Assembly: GCA_029168955.1 (NCBI GenBank)
Contig: JAPDOI010001443.1
Coordinates: forward strand, 62,001-126,000
DNA length: 64,000 nucleotides
DNA from: Aplectana chamaeleonis
Taxonomy: Eukaryota; Nematoda; Chromadorea; Rhabditida; Cosmocercidae
Direction: 5' to 3'
Shown: positions 55,093 through 64,000 of the stretch, one piece after another
Numbering within the stretch: position 1 is the stretch's first letter
How the letters are laid out: every line of letters begins with the position of its first letter
Made by a program: the position numbers and the translations under genes
Notes under the pieces: generated by a model
The model's database searches: none
What the model was told of the DNA's origin: nothing
What the model saw: only the letters and a program-made list of their open reading frames with translations

Positions 55093-55499
55093 TGGAATAA
55101 GAATCCGAGAGTTGCCGTCACCTGTACAACATTATCGTAACGTACATAATTCTCGCCAACTGGCCTCCTGGTGGCTATCTTCAACGTTTATTTAGATTTC
55201 AATGCTTATTATAAAAGCTAGTGCGAGCAAACTCATGTAATTTCATGCTCCCACACATCCTAGACCTCGTTCTAAAAAAAATCCATCCTTGACAACTATT
55301 CGTCGATTCCGATGTTCTTCGTACTTTCGGCAGTCCGCGGATTTTCAAATATGCGTCGTTTTGTTGCTTATTGTGTTGTCGACAACACGTGACACACCTG
55401 ATTTGACGCCGACTGTTTTTTTTTCGAAAACGAATGAACGAAACGGACAGGGAAAACTTCGACGACGTTTGTTTAAGTGTTGTATGTCTAGTGAGAAAG

Positions 55500-55830
55500 A
55501 GATCTCAGGAATTTCTGGTTAAGTTACCTGAGACTTTGACGCAAGTTGCGTGATGGCTTCACGCAACTTACTTCAAATTCACAAGTAACTTGAAGCGATG
55601 TTACGGGTAACTTGGCAAAATTTTCCATCAAGGTAACACCTAAGTTGCGCTAATAATACATGTAACTTGCACAACATCGCAAGTAACTTTGACAAAGTCG
55701 CCTGTAACTTGCCACGCCAATTTTACGTGTAACATGCCTATGATAGCGAGTAATTTACATCAACCACGTTGCATGTAACTAAACGACCGAGCGATGTTAC
55801 ATGTAACTTGGCCATGAATTCTTCCCTGCT
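55500..55830. repeat. Cluster of GTAACTTG motifs
   Basis: At least nine copies of (T/A)GTAACTT(G/T) plus inverted AAGTTAC/AAGTTGC forms within about 330 bp, at irregular spacing. They lie upstream of the Harbinger transposase start. They could be subterminal transposase-binding repeats or an unrelated regulatory cluster. Confidence 0.6.
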
Positions 55831-55964
55831 AAAATGAATCTGACGCAATTTTTCGCGCCTTCAAATGATGTCTTGAATTCTTTTCTGCCGAAATGAATCC
55901 GATACGTTTTTTTTCTCACCTTTCAATGTTAGGCGTGACGTTCGGCTTCAGTAAACTCCAAATA

Positions 55965-56102
55965 CCGTGCGGTACCGATTGCCACCGTTAACGGCATGAA
56001 ATGATGATTTCAGTTACATTTCTATATCAGACCGACCGACTCAGACTCTCAAATGGAAGTTGCGAAGTATTTTATGGCTTTGTGGCAATCGGTACCGCAC
56101 CG
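55965..56102. mobile_element. 138-bp MITE with TA duplication
   Basis: The ends CCGTGCGGTACCGATTGCCA and, mirrored, CGGTGCGGTACCGATTGCCA are flanked by TA (55963-55964, 56103-56104). Tc1/mariner-like signature. Confidence 0.75.
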
Positions 56103-56233
56103 TAGTTTTCGCCTAGTTTCGGCTTCAGTGGTAATCGAACAGTGGTCATAATTCACAACTATTTACTTGAGGTGACTAACTATTTTCATTCAACATCAAA
56201 CGAAGGACTTCAACAAATATTCAGTTTTTCTAT

Positions 56234-56512
56234 TACTGTGCTTGTCTGGGTCAAATTCCGGTCCGCAGTTGCGTCTGGACACGCTTTGCGGCCGCACGCG
56301 CTCGAGTCAGTCGAGCTTCCAGCGCCGAAGCCAACTCGATATGGCTTTTTATACAGTTTTCGCCAACATTGTTTACTTTCCAGTTTATAAAACCTACCGA
56401 GAGTCAACAGGTCGGCGGATGCGGCGCTGGAAACTCTTCCGACTAGAAAGCGCGCGGCTGCAAAGCGTCTCGGGACGCAATTGCGGACCGGAATTTGACC
56501 AAGATTAGGCGG
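56234..56512. mobile_element. Diverged copy of the 279-bp MITE
   Basis: Matches 27285-27563 over its length (CTGTGCTTGTCTGGGTCAAA at the left, GACGCAATTGCGGACCG near the right). The right tip is degraded. Confidence 0.75.
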
Positions 56513-56519
56513 CGCAAAA

Positions 56520-56980
56520 AACACCGATCGATAACAAGCACGATCGATGACGAGCCGACCTCGCTGGGGACGCGACCCCCTCCCTGCCACACACACACAG
56601 CGCCACGACGATGGTTTAAAATCGATACCGATTCGCACTTATCGACCACGGACCGCGCCTTCGTGCGGATCGGGGGCAAGCCGGGAAATTTTTCATGTAT
56701 TCTCGAATCGTTGAATACGTTCAAGTCCTTTCTCATAAGAAGGTGAACCGATGAGACAACAAATATACCAGCCTAACAATGGTGGGTGCAAAACAGGCAA
56801 CATAGTTGCAATACGTAGTATACCCAAGAACATGTCGGAGGCAGCAAGAATCGATAACGAGCACGATCGATGACGAGCCGACCTCGCTGGGGACGCCACC
56901 CCCTCCCTGCCGCACACACAGCGCCATGCCGATGGTTTAAAATCGATACCGATTTGCACTTATCGACCACGGACCGCACA
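56520..56980. repeat. Direct duplication of a ~130-bp ATCGAT-rich unit
   Basis: 56520-56660 and 56848-56980 share AGCACGATCGATGACGAGCC, CTCGCTGGGGACGC and AAAATCGATACCGATT, with 187 bp between. 56981-57510 holds no recognised gene. Confidence 0.75.
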
Positions 56981-57523
56981 ACCCGCCAACGACCGTAGCC
57001 CGTATTGGCGAAACGACGCCTGAAATTCGAATCTTTGTATAAGATTGTTGTTTGGGAGTGAAATAGTTGGATCATTGGAGGATTTTGTGGCAGGGTTTGG
57101 TGTAAAGGTTTACTCAAAGAACGAAGTGTTGGCAACGCCCAGAAATAATGAACGTTAGGAAACGGGATTTTCGAAAAATGGCAAAAATATTTAGAGCTCC
57201 GAAAGTTCTCTTGTTGAACTCTAACTTAGAAGATTGGATTTTCAGTCTATTTGCAAGTGCATTAAATTGGTATTCGGGTATACCTTTCAAATGAGTGAAT
57301 ATTTTGAAAATCAAAATTTTAAGATGCTTCAATTCAATAAATAACTAAAAAAATGGTTTAGAATTTCTAAAATAGGTGAGATTGTTTCGAATAAGGTCTT
57401 TTAGAAATATCCGAATCAATGAATAATTTTGGAAAAAAGCTCTTCAGAATTGTTCGATTGAATGAAAAAAATTAGAAAAATCTGTTTGATTCCAAAAGTC
57501 CACCCGAAAGTCCGAGTAAATTG

Positions 57524-57546
57524 TGGTGAGCGCGAAGCGCTCACCA
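57524..57546. repeat. GAA-triloop hairpin
   Basis: TGGTGAGCGC-GAA-GCGCTCACCA, perfect 10-bp stem, followed by GGATTTGGCTTTGATCTCTT as at 13377. Confidence 0.7.
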
Positions 57547-57734
57547 GGATTTGGCTTTGATCTCTTCCCGCGCGGATGCCCTACAATGAGATCACCTATT
57601 CATACCGTCAACAGAGGTATGAGCTGTACACTATTCGACGCGCTGCAAGAAATTACATATGTGTGCAACTTTTCATCCCAACTGGTCCCCGCTTTCTAAA
57701 GTTATGACCTCTCAAAGTACGCAAAAACGTTCTC

Positions 57735-57822
57735 CACCACCGCCTCCGCCTCCGCCTCCGCCTCCGCCTCCGCCTCCGCCTCCGCCTCCGCCTCCGCCTC
57801 CGCCACCGCCTCCACCTCCGTC
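57735..57822. repeat. CCTCCG hexanucleotide repeat
   Basis: About 13 units of CCTCCG with CCACCG variants. The minus strand GGAGGC runs could form quadruplexes. It gives a poly-proline frame with no other coding support. Confidence 0.93.
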
Positions 57823-58199
57823 CGTCGAAAACCATTTTTTTGGAAGGCGTGGACCAAATCGCTCGAAAATTTGTGACTAGAGGTAATCGGCCACGGGAAT
57901 GACGAAAATAATTGTCAGAACTCACCATAATGACTTCTGGGCCCCTAACGGGCGTTTGAAACTCGGAAACCGGCCTCTCAAGAATAGTTTATGAAAATGG
58001 TGGGTTTTTCGTTATCAGTCATTGTTTTCTTTAGACTCCATATAAACACCTTGCCCTCCAGGGTGGTGTACTTTGAACGTCCGGCTCGGAAGGGGACGCT
58101 GTGCGGGTTGATGTACTTGACCGCGGCGCGTATTCGTTCAAAGCGCACCATCGATAAGAAGGCGTCGCAGGATGAGCTGAAGTGTCGGTTGACTATGTG

Positions 58200-61100
58200 A
58201 GACCTCAGTAGGGGTGTGCAGGACGTCGTAGAATGTGGGCAGGGCCTCAGCTGGAGTATGCAGGACATCATCGAACGTGTGCAGGACCTTAGTAGGAGTG
58301 TGCAGGACATCATGGAACGTGTGCAGGACCCCAGTAGGGGTGTGCAGGACGTCGTAGAATGTGTGCAGGACCTCAGTAGGAGTGGGCAGGACATCATGGA
58401 ACGTGTGCAAGACCTCAGTAGGAGTGTGCAGGACATCATGGAACGTGTGCAAGACCTTAGTAGGAGTGTGCAGGACATCATGGGACCTGTGCAGGACCTC
58501 AGTAGGAGTGTGCAGGACATCATTGTACCTGCGCAGGACCTCAGTAGGAGTGTGCAGGACATCATGGAACGTGTGCAAGACCTTAGTAGGAGTGTGCAGG
58601 ACATCATGGGACCTGTGCAGGACCTCAGTAGGAGTGTGCAGGACATCATGGAACGTGTGCAAGACCTTAGTAGGAGTGTGCAGGACATCATGGGACCTGT
58701 GCAGGACCTCAGTAGGAGTGTGCAGGACATCATTGTACCTGCGCAGGACCTCAGTAGGAGTGTGCAGGACATCATGGAACGTGTGTAGGACCTCAGTAGG
58801 AGTGTGCAGGACATCATGGAACGTGTGCAGGACCGTAGTAGGAGTGGGCAGGACATCATGGGACGTGTGCAGGACCGTAGTAGGAGTGGGCAGGACATCA
58901 TGGGACGTGTGCAGGACCCCAGTAGGGGTGTGCAGGACGTCGTAGAATGTGCAGGACCTCAGTAGGAGTGTGCAGGACATCATCTATCGTGTGCAAGACC
59001 TTAGTAGGAGTGTGCAGGACATCATTGTACCTGCGCAGGACCTCAGTAGGGTGTGCAGGACGTCGTGGAATGTGTGCAGGGCCTCAGTAGGAGTGTGCAG
59101 GGACATCATGGGACCTGTGCAGGACCTCAGTAGGAGTGTGCAGGACATCATGGAACGTGTGCAGGACCGTAGTAGGAGTGGGCAGGACATCATGGGACGT
59201 GTGCAGGACCCCAGTAGGGGTGTGCAGGACGTCGTAGAATGTGTGCAGGACCTCAGTAGGAGTGTGCAGGACAACATCTATCGTGTGCAAGACCTTAGTA
59301 GGAGTGTGCAGGACATCATGGGACCTGTGCAGGACCTCAGTAGGAGTGTGCAGGACATCATGGAACGTGTGCAGGACCGTAGTAGGAGTGGGCAGGACAT
59401 CATGGGACGTGTGCAGGACCCCAGTAGGGGTGTGCAGGACGTCGTGGAATGTGTGCAGGACCTCAGTAGGAGTGTGCAGGACATCATTGTACCTGCGCAG
59501 GACCTCAGTAGGGGTGTGCAGGACGTCGTGGAATGTGTGCAGGGCCTCAGTAGGAGTGTGCAGGACATCATGGGACCTGTGCAGGACCTCAGTAGAAGTG
59601 TGCAGGACATCATGGAACGTGTGCAGGACCGTAGTAGGAGTGGGCAGGACATCATGGGACGTGTGCAGGACCCCAGTAGGGGTGTGTAGGACGTCGTAGA
59701 ATGTGTGCAGGACATCAGTAGGAGTGTGCAGGACATCATCTATCGTGTGCAAGACCTTAGTAGGAGTGTGCAGGACATCATGGGACCTGTGCAGGACCTC
59801 CAGTAGGAGTGGGAAGGACATCGTGGAACGTGTGCAGGACCGTAGTAGGAGTGGGCAGGACATCATGGGACGTGTGCAGGACCCCAGTAGGGGTGTGCAG
59901 GACGTCGTGGAATGTGTGCAGGACCTCAGTAGGAGTGTGCAGGACATCATGGAACGTGTGCAAGACATTAGTAGGAGTGTGCAGGACATCATGGTACCTG
60001 TGCAGGACCTCGGTAGGAGTGTGCAGGACATCATGGAACGTGTGCAAGACCTTAGTAGGAGTGTGCAGGACATCATGGGACCTGTGCAGGACCTCAGTAG
60101 GAGTTGCAGGACATCATGGGACCTGTGCAGGACCTCAGTAGGAGTGTGCAGGACATCATGGATCGTGTGCAAAACCTTAGTAGGAGTGTGCAGGACACCA
60201 TGGGACCTGTGCAGGACCTCAGTAGGAGTGTGCAGGACATCATTGTACGTGTGCAGGACCGTAGTAGAAGTGGGCAGGACATCATGGGACGTGTGCAGGA
60301 CCCCATTAGGGGTGTGCAGGATGTGGTAGAATGTGTGCAGGACCTCAGTAGGAGTGTGCAGGACATCATGGGACCTGTGCAGGACCTCAGTAGGAGTGTG
60401 CAGGACATCATGGAACGTGTGCAGGACCGTAGTAGGAGTGGGCAGGACATCATGGGACGTGTGCAGGACCCCAGTAGGGGTGTGCAGGACGTCGTAGAAT
60501 GTGTGCAGGACCTCAGTAGGAGTGTGCAGGACATCATCTATCGTGTGCAAGACCTTAGTAGGAGTGTGCAGGACATCATGGGACCTGTGCAGGACCTCAG
60601 TAGGAGTGTGCAGGACATCATGGAACGTGTGCAGGACCGTAGTAGGAGTGGGCAGGACATCATGGGACGTGTGCAGGACCCCAGTAGGGGTGTGCAGGAC
60701 GTCGTGGAATGTGTGCAGGACCTCAGTAGGAGTGTGCAGGACATCATTGTACCTGCGCAGGACCTCAGTAGGGGTGTGCAGGACGTCGTGGAATGTGTGC
60801 AGGGCCTCAGTAGGAGTGTGCAGGACATCATGGGACCTGTGCAGGACCTCAGTAGGAGTGTGCAGGACATCATGGAACGTGTGCAGGACCGTAGTAGGAG
60901 TGGGCAGGACATCATGGGACGTGTGCAGGACCCCAGTAGGGGTGTGCAGGACGTCGTAGAATGTGTGCAGGACCTCAGTAGGAGCGTGCAGGACATCATC
61001 TATCGTGTGCAAGACCTTAGTAGGAGTGTGCAGGACATCATGGGACCTGTGCAGGATCTCAGTAGGAGTGTGCAGGACATCATGGAACGTGTGCAGGACC

Positions 61101-61860
61101 GTAGTAGGAGTGGGCAGGACATCATGGGACGTGTGCAGGACCCCAGTAGGGGTGTGCAGGACGTCGTGGAATGTGTGCAGGACCTCAGTAGGAGTGTGCA
61201 GGACATCATGGAACGTGTGCAAGACATTAGTAGGAGTGTGCAGGACATCATGGTACCTGTGCAGGACCTCGGCAGGAGTGTGCAGGACATCATGGAACGT
61301 GTGCAAGACCTTAGTAGGAGTGTGCAGGACATCATGGGACCTGTGCAGGACCTCAGTAGGAGTTGCAGGACATCATGGGACCTGTGCAGGACCTCAGTAG
61401 GAGTGTGCAGGACATCATGGATCGTGTGCAAAACCTCAGTAGGAGTGTGCAGGACACCATGGGACCTGTGCAGGACCTCAGTAGGAGTGTGCAGGACATC
61501 ATTGTACGTGTGCAGGACCATAGTAGAAGTGGGCAGGACATCATGGGACGTGTGCAGGACCCCATTAGGGGTGTGCAGGATGTGGTAGAATGTGTGCAGG
61601 ACCTCAGTAGGAGTGTGCAGGACATTATGGGACCTGTGCAGCATCCCATTAGGGGTGTGCAGGACGTCGTATAATGTGTGCAGGACCTCAGTAGGAGTGT
61701 TCAGGACATTATGGGACCTGTGCAGGACCCCAGAAGGGGTGTGCAGGACGTCGTAGAATGTGTGCAGGATCTCAGTAGGAGAGTGCAGGACATCATGGAA
61801 CGTGTGCAGGACCTTAGTAGGAGTGTGCAGAACATCAAAGGACGTGCGCAGGACCTCCGT
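58200..61860. repeat. 42-bp (2 x 21) minisatellite, about 87 units, with higher-order structure
   Basis: The unit is GTGTGCAGGACCTCAGTAGG A plus GTGTGCAGGACATCATGGAAC, two related 21-mers. Longer blocks of several units recur (for example 59150-59700, 60400-60960 and 60820-61400). In one plus frame it reads VQDLSRS-VQDIMER heptads, interrupted by frameshifts and stops at 58788, 59689 and 61588. It is related to the 10-18 kb and 36-kb arrays. Not annotated as a gene because all phases are open on both strands and no start or splice context exists. Confidence 0.95.
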
Positions 61861-63188
61861 TTAATGTCCAGGACACCGTATGCAAGTCATGCCCCCGAAT
61901 CAACAAGAGCGATAGGCAAGTGCGCCAGAACAAGGCTATCGTAATCTCACTCGAGTTGGCTCTAAAATTTTCTAAGTTCTGACTCCGAATTCGCTACATC
62001 TTCACCACCGGTGGTGTTGTTTTTCTGCTTTGTAGTCCAGGCAGATCCTCAACTGCTGAACTCTGGAGAAGGACTGTGTGTGTATCAAGACACACCGCTC
62101 TTCACTTCTTTTATCTTTATCATTGATCAATTGGGTATCATCAAATTTGTTTAAGAGAGCCGAATAACATCATTCCTAAGGTTACGGTAGTCCTATTCTA
62201 GCGCACTTAACTATCGTTCGTGCTGGAAATCAATTTCCATTTTTCAGGCTCAATTTTATGATTGAGCCCGGTAGACCACACTGGTAAACTTTGGCGCGTT
62301 AAAAACGTTGGACGATGAGGTTGGAAGGCGTCAAAGATTAATATCCGCCACCAATTCTCACCAGTCATCTTGCACTTTTTCCTAGAATGTTGGTGCGACC
62401 GTAAGACAACAGGAAAAATAGTTACGGCACGAACTCCACATGCAGAAAAACTCCGAAAATGATTTTGACGCGAAATTCAAATTCGTATTTACAATGTGTT
62501 CCGATTGACTTTTCTTTAATGAAGAAAGGAGTTGAAAGAAGAATGAAGGTTTTTCATGGGCCCCTTCAACATTTTCGTTCACTAGAGGGGCCAAGCTACC
62601 CAAAAACATGAAAAAATAATATACGGTTTTCTGCGCGTACGATGTCTTTAACTCTCGTTCTTGTTCCGAATCAGACATATGGGCCGGCGCAGACGAGCCA
62701 CGTCAGCAAGAACCGGTGAAGTTTGGCTAGAGCGACTGACCCTGGGTCTATCCTAGACGGGGTGAGGCCACCCAAGATTCACTCATAGAAATGATGAAAA
62801 ATTCTGATAAAAGATGTCTGATACTGCTATCAATCATTGTTTTTATAGAAACGTCATGAAAATACTCCGACTGGTAGCCTTACCAATGGGTGGTTCATTT
62901 CACTTCTGTCTTGAATTTGAATGGTGGGTGCCCCCCTCTCCCCCGTCTAGGATTGTGCCCCAACCCTGTACAATTGGGTCATTTTAAAACTCATTTCTTC
63001 ATTTTCTCGACTTTTAAATTCAAAAAGTATATGCCTTGTATCCTGTCTGTAGGAAGCCGCGTTGCAACTATTATCTTGCAATCCTAGCAGCTGTTTCTTC
63101 ATTTCTACCACTATGTCTTGAAGAAAAACAACTTGCCTTTTAGGAGCTTGACGATATTGTAGAAGGAAACCCTTGTAAAAGTTGTGAA
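61861..63188. other. Spacer with a solo copy of the GGGACTATCC-type MITE
   Basis: 62744-62960 matches the 203-bp element at 38795-38997 (GGGTCTATCCTAGACGG at the left, CCGTCTAGGATTGTGCCC at the right). The remainder has short frames without recognised domains. Confidence 0.6.
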
Positions 63189-63999
63189 ATTTCTGAAAGT
63201 TGGGCTCCGCAGAAAAGGTCAAGGATTTGGCATTGCTCCTAAATGTTGTGAAATTGTTTTATTGGATTTGGCTCTCAACTTGATTTTTCAAATGTAGTGA
63301 AATTGTCGAATTGATTTGGCTGTGATGATACTATATGCAGATAACATAATCATTAAATGTAGTGAAATTGTTGCAAACGGATTCGGCAGGAGCTGTATCG
63401 ATTATCACAGTCAAATCACGCGTCAGAAGGTCCTCTGGCGAGCGAATGAAGACAAAAAGAAAAAAATAATAATCCTCAGTCAACAATGCTGAACGAAACG
63501 TGGCCTTATGGGCTAGAATTAAGGTTTCCGAATGCTATTCTGCCTTTTCAGTGTAGCTCCCACTAACAATAAGGTACCAGACCTTCCCTGACCGATGAGA
63601 TAAAAATCATGAAAACGAAATCTAACGCAATTTACTCGCTACTGACTCTATGTCTTCGTGTCCTCAACGCTTTCACGGTTCGCATTGTATAGAAACGTTT
63701 TTGCTGCTAGGTTTATTCCTGTTCTCATTCGATTCAATATGCGCTCCAAGGAAAACCCCTTCTGACGCGTGATTTGACTGTGATAATCGATACAGCTCCT
63801 GCCGAATCCGTTTGCAACAATTTCACTACATTTAATGATTATGTTATCTGCATATAGTATCATCACAGCCAAATCAATTCGACAATTTCACTACATTTGA
63901 AAAATCAAGTTGAGAGCCAAATCCAATAAAACAATTTCACAACATTTAGGAGCAATGCCAAATCCTTGACCTTTTCTGCGGAGCCCAACTTTCAGAAAT
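63189..63999. mobile_element. Hairpin MITE with 242-bp arms
   Basis: 63189-63430 and 63758-63999 are near-perfect reverse complements of equal length, starting ATTTCTGAAAGTTGGG and meeting at CGCGTCAGAAGG. The 327-bp centre has no gene. The terminal motif is shared with the 7839-8345 family. The outer right edge coincides with the window end. Confidence 0.88.
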
Positions 64000-64000
64000 A

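Noticed and set aside
57659..57880. Proline-rich protein
   Set aside because: Consists of the CCTCCG hexanucleotide repeat with no conserved flanking sequence.

Overview
This is nuclear DNA from a nematode, most likely a rhabditid close to Caenorhabditis. The evidence is very short introns ending in TTTTCAG-like acceptors, an exact 20-nt match to the start of the nematode spliced leader SL1, TTTGCCG-rich interspersed repeats, and a wealth of palindromic MITEs. I see no rRNA, tRNA, operon or clearly intact host gene. The window is a repeat-dominated, multiply nested transposon landscape carrying a few broken genes.

The largest structure is a long inverted repeat. Arm L (1-6066, cut by the window edge) is the near-identical reverse complement of arm R (44770-50924), around a 38.7-kb spacer. 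Each arm carries a non-LTR reverse transcriptase remnant split by a 508/509-bp PIF/Harbinger-type MITE with TTA duplications, plus a 548-bp element flanked by TTAA.

The spacer is nested like Russian dolls. TTAA element A (8740-43450) contains TTAA element B (8777-42995). B contains hairpin elements, two opposed 42-bp minisatellite arrays (10069-12140 and 13985-17880), and a 305-bp MITE family with 9-bp target duplications and an internal TATA/Inr core promoter. One array is interrupted by a 17,986-bp unit (17996-35981) with 11-bp perfect terminal inverted repeats and a 3-bp CAG duplication. Removing it restores a 183-bp repeat unit to exactly the length of its three neighbours. This unit carries a 114-bp hairpin satellite (19.65-23.0 kb), an SL1-like gene copy, a cyclin-box-like exon, a LINE 3' end running into a 386-bp TTC/GAA tract, and an intron-bearing fragment of the FACT subunit gene spt-16.

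From 38.7 to 42.0 kb lies another 42-bp array in which most units hold a perfect CRE/ATF palindrome (TGACGTCA). From 50.9 to 55.1 kb, right of the inverted repeat, is a decayed autonomous PIF/Harbinger transposon with its usual gene pair: a MADF/Myb-like protein (+, two in-frame stops) and a DDE transposase (-, frameshifted, first catalytic Asp replaced). From 58.2 to 61.86 kb is a third 42-bp (2 x 21) array, related to those at 10-18 kb, and the window ends in a hairpin MITE.

The genes do not form a pathway. They are transposon genes plus captured host fragments. Coordinates of repeat-array edges are approximate to one unit; MITE edges with target duplications are given to the base. All identity statements come from reading by eye.
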